DNA of 64,000 nucleotides from Epiperipatus broadwayi (Eukaryota > Onychophora > Udeonychophora > Euonychophora > Peripatidae), in NCBI GenBank assembly GCA_028023455.1, contig JAQFVV010000185.1, positions 1 through 64,000 of the forward strand, given 5' to 3'. Under the pieces are notes generated by a model. The model made no database searches, was not told where the DNA came from, and worked only from the letters and a program-made list of their open reading frames with translations. Both the position numbers and the translations under genes were made by a program. How positions within the stretch are numbered: the first letter of the stretch is position 1; every line of letters begins with the position of its first letter. Positions 38,590 to 53,100 of the stretch are shown one piece after another.

Positions 38590-39345
38590 TAATCCTGCCA
38601 AAAATATAATACAATTATTTGGGACTTATTTTGACATTGTTCTTCCTTTTTTTTTTTGGTTGACTAAATTATTTTTTTTCTTCTTATTAAATCAAAAGTA
38701 ACTTTTGTGTTGTTGGGGGTTAAACAATTGTTTTGAAATCCCCACCCTTGGATCAATAAGTGTAACAAAAAGTCAATAATTTATCTTGTTTAAACAACTT
38801 TTTTTTCACTTTTTACTTTTATTTATATTTCATTTGAATTAGCCTTTTTTTGGCTTCTACAATAAACAGCTTTTTGGGGCTTTTGTACTGTTATTATTAA
38901 CAAAAAGTAAACAAAAATAGTCATTTATTTTAATCCCACTTGTTTTAACTCTGCTGAAAAAATATAATGCAATTATTTGTCAATTGTTTCAAATTTTTTC
39001 TACCTTTTTTTTTTGCTTGACCAAATTGTTTTTTTTCTTATTAAATCAAAAGTAATTTTTGAATGTTTTGGGGGTAAAAAATTGTTTTGAAACCCCCATA
39101 CTTGGAAAAATAATTGTAACAAAAAGTCAATAATTTCTTCTTTTTTTTTCGACAACTTTTTCTCACTTTTTACTTTTATTTATATTTTGTTTGAATTACC
39201 TTTTTCTTTTTGGCTTTCTACAATAAACTGCCTTTTTGGGGGGCTTTCATACTTTGTTATTATTAACAAAAAGTCAACAAAAATAGTCATTTATTTTAAC
39301 CCTACTGAAAAAAGATCATCCAAATACTTGTCAATTTCAAATGAA
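38590..39345. repeat. Two-copy tandem duplication, ~355-bp unit
   Basis: GGGGGTTAAACAATTGTTTTG at 38715 recurs as GGGGGTAAAAAATTGTTTTG at 39070, and TACAATAAAC, TATTATTAACAAAAAGT and AGTCATTTATTTTAA recur with the same offset. Each unit is T-rich on this strand and holds a small hairpin (GGGGG..CCCC) around the TTGTTTTGAAA text. Confidence 0.8.
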
Positions 39346-42300
39346 ATAAAAAAAAAAAGTATACAAACTTTGAACTTTTTGAACTTATTTATTATTTTAT
39401 TGCTGTAATAAAAACAGTTTGGTATTTGGGAGAACATTATGTGCCTGAAAAAAGCACACAGTCTCCATCACTTTCTGTACTCGGAAATTCTGAAAAGTTG
39501 AAAAATTGCACATTTTTCTCAGACCTTTTACTGGTCTCATATATTTTCCATGCTGAAACATGACTTAGTGCATGAGCTTTATCAAAGCATGTTGGAACAT
39601 ACCCTTTGCCAATTTTTTACATATTAACATTTTTTTAGGGACGGGTGGGGACCATATGACAATTATTAGTAATTAACAACATTATTTAAATATAAATGAC
39701 ATTACTCTATTATGGAGATTTGAAAAGTTGTACTGACTTAAAATTATAAACACTCTCAAGCGATACGGTAATCAGTTATGAATAGAACAAATATGCTAAA
39801 TAGTTTCGAAGCACAAAACAGGCCATAATATTTTTGTGCAATGTCATGTAAAGCGGCATGCAATGGGTTAATATAATATAAATGTTGTATTAGCCATAAG
39901 GCCAGCCACAGAAATGGCATTTTTATGTGTTTTGACACAAACAATGCCATCAAGTGGCCATGACTGGATTTCAGATGATTACTGAAAATCCTATAGGTAA
40001 TAATATTTTCTTATTCCAATTCTTGATATTAATTAATGTAGCCATTGCAATCATTGAAGTCTCCCAGAGTCAGTTTAATAAATGAACTCTATAGCCATAT
40101 AAAATGAACTATTTATATGTATGTTTGAATGCCTATACTTATTTTAATGCTTTATATTTATATTACATTATTATTGTATGTTTATTATAATATGTGTGAA
40201 GATATATGCTATTATGTATTATTATTTTTTTCAGAAAAAAAATGTTGAAATCATAAATTAGTTCTCAGTTAATTCTAAATATTAAAAATAAATTATTTTA
40301 GAAATTAGTATTTGTTGGTCAATTTGCTTAATTACACTACTAAAAACAATTTAGTAGAGAAGTTAGAGCAATAATTTATTATATTATTTTTTTGATTGAG
40401 CTAGTTGGAATTTCTTAGATGCTGAATTAGTTTGACATCAATCAGGGGATGTTAGTTACCTTTGTAATTAATTGGCACTTGGAGTTCTGAATGACAGGTG
40501 TTGAATTTTGCAGTCGAAAAGATCTATGGCCTTGAAATGTAGTCATAGTTATGTATCTTAAATAGCTTGGCTTGGTCATAGGTACCCTCTGGTTATTATG
40601 CTTCTCTGCCTAAGGGACCGTTGTGGTGCAAGATTTAAATTGCAGTCAGAGTAGATCGAATTTATAATAAATAATATAATAAATAATTGTATCATATGTT
40701 ATATGTATAAGAAAGTGACAATGTGTTTATATTAAAATTTGCTTTTCACAATTTCAATTTATATTAAAAAGTAGAAAATTTTATGCTAGATTGTGTTTTC
40801 TAATCGATCTACTACCCCACCCGGTTCACTATATATATATAAATATTAAACATTAAATCACTCCACATGGTTAAGAAATCCAATACCGCCCTCTATGAAC
40901 TAATAATAGCGTTATGCACTGGGATTATATATATATAAGAAATGCAACATTTAGCTTCAGTTCAAGCTAAATAAAAAGCACATTAATGCTGCCTATCATA
41001 TAAATAATATTTATCTAAAGTGCATGTATAATTTTTATTCAAATTTAAAAAAAACTTTTATTACTTAAAATAAAAGCAAAATAAATAAATGACAATTGTG
41101 AAAAAAGTAAAAAGCATTAAAATCAATAATAAAAATGTTATTATAAAATGTAAAACTTCCTTTGTTGTTAATATTTAATTCATAACAAAGACATTATAAA
41201 GTAAACATAAACAAAGATATTCTTATGATAATAATGATAAAAAAGTTATTAGTTTATTTCCATAATTAACTAATACATTAGATTATTACATATGTTGGAA
41301 AATTAAATAATAACAATACAATAATTAGAATCTGTTATTTAAAAACGATATGGATTACCACATTTTAGCTATTAAATGAGAATCATAGCATGGCTTCATC
41401 AAAGTAATTTGCATCTCTAAAGATAAATTTGATAGTAATTCGGCAATTGAATAAAGATGATCTTAGTTTCAAGATGTACTTTAAATAAAGATGTAAAAAC
41501 AAAACAACTCTAAATTGTAATTTATACATCTGGAAAATAATATCAATGGTTTAAACCCATCACCAAGATATTTTTTATTAAATAATTAAAGAATAGAAAA
41601 TTAAATGAATTTATATTTTAATTTTTACTTAAGATTAAAATTTGTTTAATAGATGAAATATGAACTTATCTATTTAATAAACAAGTTAAATCAATAAAAA
41701 ATCAGAAAATTAAAAAATAAGCCATGTAAACATAAACAAAGCTTTCAAGGTAAAAGTAATTTTTTCTTCATAGTATTTTTGCAATATATCCACAAATTGT
41801 CATTAATAATCTTTAAAGAGTAAAAAATCTTCAAAAAGTTTTAAGCCACTGAGTAATATTTGAGATTCTCATGAGTTGCTGCTCATCAAGAGAAAATATT
41901 ATTCAAAGTTAAAAAAAATAAATTAGAGCTCAATCAACATAAGAAACTGAGAAATGTAAAATAATATATAATAAAAAAGATGGACTCTTAAAAAATATGT
42001 TACAAAAAACTAACTTGATAATTACATCTAAAATGTATGAGAGCAACTTTAAAAAAAAGTGATGATAGATTAAAATGATTTCTATGTTTAATCTATTTCA
42101 TCACTATTTACTTTTAAAAATAGTTACAAAATAAGAATTTACATTTGGAAATATTAGAATATTCATTCTTCATTAGTAATGTAAAGAAATTGTATCTAAA
42201 GAAGTAAGCAAATTAAAATAAAATATAATCTTTATTAAAAATTCTGCAGCAATTATTCTTAGATAAATAAAAAAATAATCAGTGAATATTCATCAAATAT

Positions 42301-43324
42301 TGCATAAATTTTTATCCAAAGTTAATACAAATATATAAATTGTAAACTCTCAATATAAAGATATATCAATGCAAAACGATAATCAGACATTTTTATTAAC
42401 AACAAATAATACAACTATATTTATTATATATGTTCCACCTTTTCTAACATTACTGAATACATTTACGGATAGAGGAAATATACTTTCTTTTCATTTATAT
42501 TTCTAAAATTATAAGTAGACTATAATTGAAATAATATAACAATAGGAGTGAATACATAAATAGGCTATGAAATTGCAATATGAAAGTTGATAATTTTATT
42601 GTGCTTTATTGATTTGTTAATAAAGATGCCTGTAAGCATTAGCAAGATGCATACATATATTTATTATCTGTTTAAATGGAAAATTGTATAAGGTTATTAA
42701 AGCATTAATAATTAATATTACCGTATAAATTAAAAATGAAAAACTTGTCAATGTTTCTATTATTAAATTGTTGGTGTTTTTATTATTGGCTACCTATAAT
42801 CTTAGATGGATGGATAAAAAGATAGTTCTTTTTTCATTTAATTGTAATTATGTTATATTACTAAGAAGTATAGTGGATGAATAATAAATGTAAGCTTATT
42901 GTTATTCACTTTTTATATATATTGTAATGGTAAAAAAATATTCAATATGGTATTTTGATTTATAATAGGTCACCACTCAATGCGATGTGATGACTGAGCT
43001 TTATAATCACAGTCCTATCAGTATTTTATTTGTTTTAGGTTGCAATCAAAAAGACACTCCAGGCACCAAACTTCCACAACAAGAGAAAGTTTACTGAGAA
43101 TACTAATAAAAGAAATAACAATCACCATCACTGCCAATTATTATCCTGATATCCCAGCATATCTCTCAGGGGTTTCCATGTTATCTCAGGGGATGATTTA
43201 TAAAATACCATATGTGCATTAAAGTTATAATGTTTTAACTTAATTATAAACAAGCAACTGGATTGATAAAACAATAATTTAACAATTTATAAACAAAATG
43301 AAACATATGTAAGTTGGTTATATC
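39346..43324. other. AT-rich stretch, nothing recognised
   Basis: No frame longer than 65 codons. No repeat or RNA gene could be identified. Confidence 0.5.
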
Positions 43325-43605
43325 TATATCCTAGTGATTCCAAATGTAGATATAAAGTCAAGCACATAACAACAATTAATATATTTTCAGTTTTTAAGTC
43401 TATACTCATGATTCCAAATGTAGATATAAAATGAAAGTATTGCAACAGTTAATACATTTTCAATTTTAAGTCTATACTAATGATTCCAACCACAGATATA
43501 AAATGAAATGTGTTGCACCACTTATTATATTTTCAGTTTTTAAGTCTATATTAGCAATTTCAACTATAAAATATAACATATCACAACAATTAATATATAT
43601 GAATA
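43325..43605. repeat. Minisatellite, ~73-bp unit, about four copies
   Basis: GATTCCAAATGTAGATATAAA begins at 43336 and recurs, progressively changed, at 43410, 43482 and about 43554. It alternates with TTTTCAGTTTTTAAGTCTATA. Spacing is 72-74 bases. Confidence 0.85.
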
Positions 43606-46600
43606 TATTACCAATCAAAATATCAAAGTCCTAAATCATGGGTTTTTATATATTGTTTTCTTTTTTCTGTAAATATGGTTGTCTTCATAACTCCCCTTGA
43701 AAAGTAATTTCTTTCCCTAATACACAGGATACTTGAATTGTAGTTATATCAGTATGGTGATATATTACATGTAGAATATTAATAGGACTTAAGCTATTTA
43801 GTGGCATAATTCATTTTCTTTTCTTTACTGGCATCTTACAGATTGTAGCAAATGATTCACTACTATAAAAAACTATTATAGTTTTTTCTATTGGCATTTC
43901 AATTTTAATTAGAGGCAAGAGAATATCTCTTCTCTGCACAGCTCACTTCAACACTGCTTTAACATATAGCTTGCAGTTTAGAATTAGGAAATCGACACTA
44001 GAATAAAATCTACATCAGAATGATGACTGCATACTGAATGCATTTTGAATAACCTCTTTTTATACCTCTTTGGTATCTTTTTACCCACCTGTATAAGTCA
44101 TTTGCCATCAATCAAATCGTAATGTAGACCATTCACATTTATTTTTGACACCTATGAGCAGCATTCAAACCATAATATAAACCATTCTAAAAATCTCAGA
44201 TCCCACAGTAAAAATATTTCATTCTTTTCTTTTAAAATATCTGGGAGAAACAAACTTGCATACAATATTATAATACGTTATAATGGGGAAAAAATACCTG
44301 TTTGCTTTCTTTTCTTTATTTACACAATGCAAGAAGATATAAAATTCTTCTCTAACTTTTCTTTTTTTATTTCTAATTTCTCAAATATCATTAATTTACA
44401 ATTTTTGATCTTAGATTTGAATTTACCATCCAATTTACAATAGGAATCGACAAGATTTTATTTATAAATCGATTCAGAACAGGTGAAACCAAAAAACTCT
44501 CAAAAATGCCTTAAAATTTATGAACTACATATTTTTTAACTTGACTCGCAAATTGATCTGATCAAAAGTATCTTTTACCCCCTTTTTTACAATCTCATTT
44601 ATTATTATTTTTCTACTTACATATTGCAGAGTAAATGATCGGTAACATTTTGCATAAATTACCACAACATTTAACATGATTAAAATATATATTAATTTTT
44701 TATAGTCTTATAAGCAGTTTCTTTTTGACATATACGAATGCACACACACACGTTAATTAACTCATATATGTTTATGCATAGATTGCCTTTTGCAGTACAC
44801 TATCAATTTTTGTTTAAGCAGTTCATTTCAATGGCACACAATAAAGAAGTTTGTACATTTCCCCCTTTCTCTTTTATTTTTACGTCACATTTCAGTCTAA
44901 CTGATGTGGGCAGCATCTAACATAGCCATTATATATACAGTTAATGAGGAACAAATTTTATTGTACTTTAGTTACAATCTAAACTGTAATATTATTATTT
45001 ATTTTTCATGTCACATATGCTTCAGCTACAACCTAGTCTCATCAGTTATGCTCAAGATCTAACCAATTGTAATCTTGTCAGAATACTGATCAGAGATATA
45101 TATATATATCAATTAGCTTGATGCATAATTTCATGTGGTTTAGTGCAGCAATAGAATGAAAGATTCTGGAAGTTCAAAGTCCATGGATTATAATCCTGCT
45201 CATCAGTTTTGATACTTAAACGTCATATAAGTTTCCAAACAATAAAACTATTTGATTAATATTTAAAATGTGAATTTGAAATTAAAATGTCCAATAGAAT
45301 AAAATTCTCTCCTTTTTATTATAAATATTTTCAATATAATTAATCTAGAAATTCTTTATTAGTGCAGTGTCAAACTGTAATTCTGACATGAAGATAATTA
45401 TTCTTCACACATGTGCAGATCTTTAATACTCAATTAGCAATGTTAAATACCAGTAAACTCTCAATCTAAGTTACAAGATAACAACTTTGAAAAGATAAAA
45501 ATGACCATCTTATCTTTTGTATCTACATGCAATTATATAGCCTAATCTTAAGCAATACAGTTACCAATATTTCAATTATATATATATAATTAAATTATTG
45601 ATGATTGTGTTAAAGATATTTATAGTAAATGAGTAGGAAATTTTATATATATATTAGAATTAAATGTAAATGATATAGCCATTTATTAGAGACTTAAATA
45701 AAATTGTTTCTGGTTTAATATAGTCTTATTAGATTACTTCATTTCAACCATGATGAAGCAAAGTAGAGGGAACTTATAGTTTATGCTTCAGTATAATGAT
45801 ATGGAGTTATCCACAACTTCTTTTAATTGAAATAAAGATATTTAAATAAGGTATTTATTTTAAACTGCTGATTATTAAAACATTATCAAGAGCAACTTTT
45901 TCTATAACTATATCACTTAGAAATTTGAATTGTTTTAAATTTTCTGTTAAATCTAGATCTCATTAGCAAAGTCTAAAGTTTATTAATGGTTAATTTTAAA
46001 GCTTTCTGTTCTAATAATTTTATCTGGAAAGATTTGCACAGAATTGAATTAATTTAAAACCACTGCAGAATCATTAATACTAGCCAATGATTATTGTTCT
46101 TGTGAGAAAAAAATAATACAGATATATTTTTTAAAGATTATTTCTGATTTATCAACAATACCAAATATATTACTTTCAGTTTTTGCAGTTTATTGCCTTC
46201 TCTAATTACAAGCTTTTTTACCATAATGATTTAGAAGACTTTCTTATATCATATCTGACATCAAACCAAATCTTTTACCTATATGTATTTAGATGACCAG
46301 TTTTATAGTCCTCTTTTTGCAATATGTCCAACCCATTTCTATGTGTAGTTCCTTAATTTTGCAAATGGAACAGTAATTTCATTTTGGGTTTGGATCTATT
46401 CATTTCCATTACTATCTTCTTTGGTTATTTTTAATTTGTATATTTTCATTCTTATTTGTAATGTTTGTTTTATTTAAAAATTTAGTAACCATAAGATAAT
46501 AGCAAGAAAAAACTCGTTGATACATAATTTCACTTCACACTATTCCAACAAACTTCCTTGACATACATGCATTAAACATTAGGGGTATGTCCAACTCTCT

Positions 46601-47535
46601 TATTCAATAAAGATATAATGTTATAGTTCAATTTTTAAATTAATTACATAGTTTTTTTTTTTTTTTAAATTCAAACACTTGCTTTATTACAGACAACAAA
46701 ATTAAACTCTCTTAATCAATATTCATATACTGGATCAGGACCAAAATATTAAAGGATATAGTGATCACATGACAGTGTTTAAAATCCACAACATATTAAA
46801 TATATTTAAAACAAGTTATATCTATCTAAAATATACCATAACTGGTTTGTTTTCTCTTTCAATTTGCATTGAAAATGATATTATATAGAAAACATTTTTT
46901 CAATTCTTTTGGTGATAATTTTTATCAATATAAATATTTAGAATGTGGTTGTATTTTTAATAGCATTAAAAACATCATTGATATATGTATATACATACAA
47001 TGTATTTTTTTCATTGCACTTTGTCTTAAGGGTCACTATAAAATTATAAAATAATGTTTTTTATTTTTTAAAAGGAAAAGCAGTGAAATTTCTAAATTGT
47101 ATGGTGATATATATAATCGCGTATTATTATTTATAATAAAGAAAAGAATTAAAATAAAAATACATTTTAAAACATTTTTTGCAATGTAAATCATACATTT
47201 CATTTTTTGTTTTTTTGTTTTCAAAATTTTATTATATTATATCAAGTAAGTTTTTTTTTTTTAAAATAATATTTGGTTTCATTCTAATGTTGCTAATACC
47301 AACAATAAATATTATTTGTTTGAAAATCTTTACAATACTATTTTTTTTCCAGAGAACATATCACTTTTAGAAGGTTTCTTCATCTTCCATTATTATTAAA
47401 AAGAAACACGTAAGTATTTAAATGATGTAAATTATAATTCTAAATAAATTTTTTTTTTTTAAAAAAATTGATCATAAAAAGAACTGAAATGCGATGGTAT
47501 GCATATTTACATATACACACTTATTTATATATATG
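43606..47535. other. AT-rich stretch, nothing recognised
   Basis: Only short frames and A/T runs are seen. No conserved domain or RNA gene. Confidence 0.5.
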
Positions 47536-47539
47536 GTTA

Positions 47540-48110
47540 TTAACTTGAGAATGTAATCCAGTTTAAATATCTTGGAAGTTTTATAAATGGAAAAATGACC
47601 TTAGATGATGAGATGCAGTACAGACATCAATGTGTTGCTGCTTTTAAAAAAATAAAAGATAGAGTATTTCATCACAGGGAAATAACTACTGCAATAAAGA
47701 GCTGTTATTTTACCATGTTTATTGTATGGAAGTGAGACCTGGACATTCTATTGACACAATATAATGGCACTGAAAAAGTTTTCACTTAAAGATGCTCCGT
47801 AAATGTTAAAAATATAATGACAAGATTATAAAAACAATCAATATGTTCTTCAGCTTATTGGATATAATACTATTGAATCCACTTGTCTAAAATCATACCT
47901 CCATTGGACATGTAAAACAAATGACAATAGAAAACTTTCTAAAAGGGTGTTTTATGGTGAACATGAGTACGGTTTTCATAGAAGAGGTAGAAGGATTACT
48001 TCAAGTCATTCTAAAGAAGTACAATGACAATTGTTCTCATTGGAAAACATTGCTAACATTAACATAGCTGCTTATAAAATACATTGGAAAGCTACAATTA
48101 GATATGATGT
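47540..48110 (+). pseudogene. LINE ORF2 C-terminal fragment
   Basis: The plus strand reads FKYLGSFINGKMTLDDEM and AFKKIKDRVF (about 47560-47670), then after frame changes LLYGSETWT (47715-47745), LQLIGYN (about 47850), HWTCKT or IGHVKQM (about 47905-47935) and EEVEGLLQVILKKYND (about 47980-48030). This order matches the region after the RT motifs in many LINE ORF2 proteins (YLGS, LYGSETW, GHV). At least three frameshifts or stops break it. The RT core is missing. Confidence 0.75.
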
Positions 48111-49067
48111 TAAGGTATTTCAGAAAAAAAAGCTTTCTACTTGAGAAATTAAAAGATATCATCGTAAAATATCAATTAAACAGAAAAATAAAACAGCATG
48201 ATTTATATGTGAATAAACTTATGGTTCATAGATTGGTTTGTATAGTTATCACAAAACTCATATCTAGAATAGTTTTTTCTTCTGTCATTTCTTTTAAAAT
48301 AGGGATGATCATACTTGCTTACAAGTGGCTGTTTATTATTATTTACATATGAATATATACTCTTCTGTGAATAATTTTTATTATTATCTGAAAATAGGTT
48401 TAACAGTTTAGACAAGAAAAATCTCTGACCTAGTCATAATATCTTGTTATTATGAATGGTACTTAACATTTCTATCATTCCTTTAATGCTCACATTATTT
48501 TAATGTCTTTTGTTTTCAGCTACATCAACAACTTTAAAGACCATTATATTTAGAACAACATTTTAAAAACAATGAAGTTGCATTATTCATTACAATGCAT
48601 TGATACAAGCAATATAATAATACAACTCTAAATAGTCATTGCAGAATAAAGATTTATCTGTTTCCCATTCTTATAGATAAAAAATTCATATATAATGAAT
48701 AAAAGAATACCATGCATTTTGTTGTATGTAGATTACATTTAATAGCATGAAGTGCTATTTTTTAAAAATATTTTAAATTATGTAATTAATCATAAAGATA
48801 AATTATGATTTGCATAATCCATTTGATACAACTTTTTAAATTATATCTGAATATATGATATATATGTGACATTATATGCATATATAACATCTAAACTTTA
48901 AATACTGGTAAAAAAAATCTTTACTCTTGCATAGTATATAGTTCTTCCCCGTTACATATAAAGTAATGACAAATACAAATTAAAAGTTATAACAGTTTAT
49001 TGGAAATTTTAACATTATTTCTTAAACATCTAACTATTTTCAGAAAATAAAATATGCTACTAAAACA

Positions 49068-49484
49068 ATATTTATTTATAAAACTCTAGTATTTGTGTTA
49101 CTATCAAAATACACGCGCATGTATAATTTAGCTATGTATAAATATATCAAATCAAATAAATGACACACTTTTATCGATTAAAAAATTAATAAATTTTTTC
49201 TAACGCCATATCTAAGAAGTGGCAAATTTAGATTTTTTCCCATCCTTATTTGCATATTTAATCTGCCCTATTTTGCATACTGCACTTTTTGAAAATGAAG
49301 GAATATTGTACTTCTTGAAAATGAAGGTTATACCTTTGAAAGCGCTAGAAGAAATTTATTAATTTTTAATCGATAAAAGTTTGTCATTTATTTGATTTGA
49401 TATATTTATATATAGCTAAATTATATATATGTGTGTATTTTGATAGTAACACAAATACTAGAGTTTTATAAATATATATTTTCT
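49068..49484. mobile_element. Foldback MITE, ~138-bp inverted arms
   Basis: 49068-49207 and 49345-49484 are reverse complements with few mismatches (AAACTCTAGTATTTGTGTTA and its complement near both ends; TTATCGATTAAAA inside). The ~137-base centre contains a short direct repeat, TTGAAAATGAAGG at 49289 and 49313. No coding capacity; no clear target duplication read. Confidence 0.8.
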
Positions 49485-50229
49485 AACACGTGGTTGAATA
49501 TTTATTTATATAATTAGTATTGGTATAACAATTTTATAATACAATTTTGTTTATTATATCATCATTATTTTCAATCATTATCAATCCACCAGATCTTTCC
49601 AAATTTAATACAATTTCTCAAATCTATAGTCTCACTTATCTGTATCACATGAACAAACTTTCTTCTTTTATTTATCCATGTCATACATAGTGTGTTTTTA
49701 AGTCCTTTGCCATTTCATGAAATTTGATATATATATATAGAAAGATAAAAGTTTTTAAATAACCCACTACTGAGCAATGACCTATTTAATAGTGTACCAC
49801 ACTCATCCAATTTATTACTTGGTGGGTGGGAAAATTTGAGTGGTTTTTTATCCTTCTTTTATTCTTCAATTAAAAAAAAACTAGACACCCATTTATTTAC
49901 TAGTATCACATAGGTATCTGCATTGGTTATGAAAAAAAATTCTAAACCTGATTGGATTTTGAAAACATTTTAAGTTTTACTAAATATAGGTTAAAATCAT
50001 GGTAGGTGATTTAGTACTATATCCATTATAAAATCTGTACACATTTTTATATATTTATAATTAAATAATATAGCATAAAATACTGTACCATTGTATCACA
50101 GCAATAATTTTATATATTTATTATAGCAATAATACAAAAAAAGGAGATTTTTTAGCAATTATTTTATATTGCAGACTATTTTAAAACATCAATTTACATT
50201 GAATACATAGTGACATCTACCATTTTTAT
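49485..50229. other. AT-rich stretch, nothing recognised
   Basis: No features seen. Confidence 0.5.
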
Positions 50230-51050
50230 ACAAAATTATTAGAATCAAAATAATGGCAAAAAATAATAATAATAATAATTCAAATGTTTATAAGTGTAAC
50301 ATACAAAAATAAAATTTATCAATTAAATAATATATGACAATTATACAAAATATACAAAAAAAAAACACTATATAAAAATAAATTTTAACAGAAAAATTAT
50401 TCATTAAATTAATTGTTGATTTATATATATATGTATATTTATACAGTTGCATTCATTGCAGTTAATACAATTAGTTTCATATATTTTTATTCGATTTGGT
50501 TCTTTAATGTCGTTAAAATATTTTTATATTTTTTATCCAATTTGTTTTAGGTTCATATTCTAAATAGAAAATATATATTGCAGATTTATCACCTCTTTTA
50601 TTAATTGCATTGTTATGTTCTTTTGCTTTTATATCAAATTGTTTTTTTGTATATCTATAGTAAATCATATTACAATTCTCACAATTAATTTTATATATAA
50701 TTTCTTTTTATAGTGTATTTTATTTTATGATTATATATTAATTTGTCTAATTTGTATTCTATATTTATATAATTTTTACTTTTTATAATTGTATTATAAA
50801 TTTTAGAATAGTACAAAAGTTTTATCAATTTTTATTAGAACTATTTTTACTACAATTATTATTATTTAGCATAGAATTATTATAAAAAGTTACTTTAAAG
50901 GGTTTATAATTAAAAACATACATTTAATATTCTTAGGATATATCCATAGTTTTTGTATAACTCAATAAACCATTTCTTTGGTAAAATAGCTATATTTTTA
51001 GTTATATTATATTTATTATATTTATATTTAAAATTTTTGATGTGCTATTT
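50230..51050 (-). pseudogene. PLE fragment (PLE2): linker and GIY-YIG nuclease
   Basis: The minus strand from about 51000 reads LPKKWFIELYKNYGYILR, a PLE-like linker. It then reads IYKINCENCNMIYYRYTKKQ (about 50690-50630), followed by KAKEHNNAINKRGDKSAIY (about 50620-50565). The latter pieces match GIY-YIG layout in PLEs: a first Y-x-I strand, a second strand where YIG has become YYR, and the KEH helix. The RT domain is missing and stops are frequent. The same KRGDKSA-like text occurs on the opposite strand at 54045 (KRNDKSTLYIHY), so both derive from one PLE family. Confidence 0.65.
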
Positions 51051-51095
51051 TTTGCATACATGCATATTTATTTATAAAGTGCAAACAGTTTTTAA

Positions 51096-51402
51096 TTAAA
51101 TTGAAAGGCTGAAACCTCTCACATGTGCTTTTTTAGAATGCTTGTATGACAGCCAATCAGATGTAATGATAGCATCTAGAGGGCTCTCAAATCGCAACAC
51201 GCTATCAAGTCAAAATACTTTAGACTGGCTTATATATATAAAGTTAAGTAATGAAAAGGGTGGAACCATCCTTTTCTTGTAAAAATCTTTGTCTTGTGTT
51301 GTGATTTGAGAGCCCTCTAGATAGCTATCATTACATCTGATTGGCTGTCATACAAGCATTCTAAAAAAAGCGCATGCAAGAGGTTTCAGCCTTTCAATTT
51401 AA
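51096..51402. mobile_element. Foldback MITE, ~107-bp inverted arms
   Basis: Arms 51096-51202 and 51294-51402 are near-perfect reverse complements, with ends ATTAAATTGAAAGGCTGAAA and its complement. Both arms contain CTAGAGGGCTCTCAAATC and a CCAATCAG box. The centre is ~90 bases, partly TA-rich. It is less AT-rich than the host sequence. Confidence 0.85.
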
Positions 51403-51689
51403 TACATGCTTATTGTGAAACTATATAAATTACTTTCCTTAATTTATCATCTTTAATGGAATGATTTAATATAATTTTGTTGTTATTATTTATATTAATT
51501 TCTATATCTTTATACTTTATTTCAATGGCAAATTTCACTTTTGCAAATTGAATGTTATATAATTATTAAATATTGAATTCAAAATTAAAACTCTAAATTA
51601 TTTTGTCTCATATAAACAAGTTCAAAACAGAAAATAATAATGCAAAAAGACATTTAAAAACAAGCTAAATTTATTAAACACTTATGTTT

Positions 51690-52960
51690 TACTTACCAAG
51701 TAAATAAGAAAAAGGCAAAAAAGTTATTATTTGAAGAAATTATAATATCACTAAAGACATCAAAATTACATATAATCTTGCTTCAGATGTAATTCATGTA
51801 TTTATCTACAAAGAATGTTCCACCTATATTGTATTTTCTATTGCACATTTAATTAATAAATATCTACAATATTGACTTTATTTTAATGGTGTGAAAATTA
51901 TCAAATTGACTCCTATTTTTAAAAATGGAAATAAACTAGGTAATAAAAATTGTAGACTCATTTCAATATTACCTGTAATGACTAAAAATACTTGATAAAT
52001 GTATGTATAATAGAGTTAAATATGATATATTAAATAAAATGTCTAACTTTTTATATGACTGTATTCCAAACAAATGCATAATTTTAAATTTGCTTATCAT
52101 AAATGATTATATCACTCATTCTATTAATGATAATATAGAATTGGATGTCATTTATTTCAATGTCAGTAAAGCATTTGATAATGTGAAGCATAATTTTATA
52201 TTAGATAAATTAAGTAAATTAAACATAAACATAGATCTCATAAAACATAATAAAATTATATCTTTCAATTAGAAAAGGCTTTGTTACCAAAGATATAAAT
52301 CAAGAATGCTTCTTTTTCACAAATCAAGGAATTCCTCAAGAAAGTGTCTTGTCACCTATATTATTAAATGTTTTCTGTATGATTTATAAAATGCTATAAT
52401 CAAATCACGATTACTATCATATACAGATGATTTCAAAACTATCAAAAAAATACATAACTATGAAGATGCTGATAATTTGCAAGCAGATATTAATAATTTG
52501 ATAAAATGATGCCTATAAAATAAAACGGAAATAAATCATAATAAATGCAAAATTATAACTTTTATTTATAAATCTAACTTTTCATTCAGAGAATACACTG
52601 TAAATACACACATTATTAAAATAATTTATAATTATAAATCTTCAGACATCACATTCTCATCAATTAGATTAATTAATATTCGCATAAATAATGTTGTGAA
52701 TAAAAATCTAAAAATAATGAATCTTTAAATTTTATTACGATAAATTATTTTCCAATAATACAAAAATATATTTATTAAATTGCATTGTAATAGCGGTAGT
52801 AAAATATGGATTCAGTTATTATAAAAACTGTATTCTAAAGTAAATATTCATAAATTGAAAATAATATATAAAAAATTAGTTAAATGTTTTTATCAAGATA
52901 TTAGTGTAAAAAAAAAAGAAGAGATATAATAGTCAATTTTACTAAAATTATAAAGAAAAA
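51690..52960 (+). pseudogene. LINE reverse transcriptase fragment (second family)
   Basis: Plus-strand pieces in order: LTPIFKNGNKLGNKNCRLIS (about 51905-51965, the P-x-x-K and N-C-R-x-I-S box), the frame 52003-52272 with DVIYFNVSKAFDNVKHNFIL (motif A, aspartate present), FTNQGIPQESVLSPILLNVF (about 52315-52375, motif B) and SYTDDFKTI (about 52420-52445, motif C as YTDD). Several frameshifts and stops lie between. Motif wording (SKAFDxVxH, GxPQxSVLSPIL) fits the Jockey/CR1-like groups rather than the 29150 relic. Confidence 0.78.
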
Positions 52961-53100
52961 CTAGTAATATTGATTTTCAATAGTGGATAATCCAACAAAC
53001 AGTTATAACTTGAGAGTAAAAATAAAATTGACTGGAAATAAATTTAAATTTATAATTCTGCAACATTTCATTTTTTCTAGTATTATAAGTAATAGTAATA

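Noticed and set aside
40440-40660. tRNA or tRNA-derived SINE
   Set aside because: Less AT-rich, but no A box, B box or cloverleaf could be assembled.
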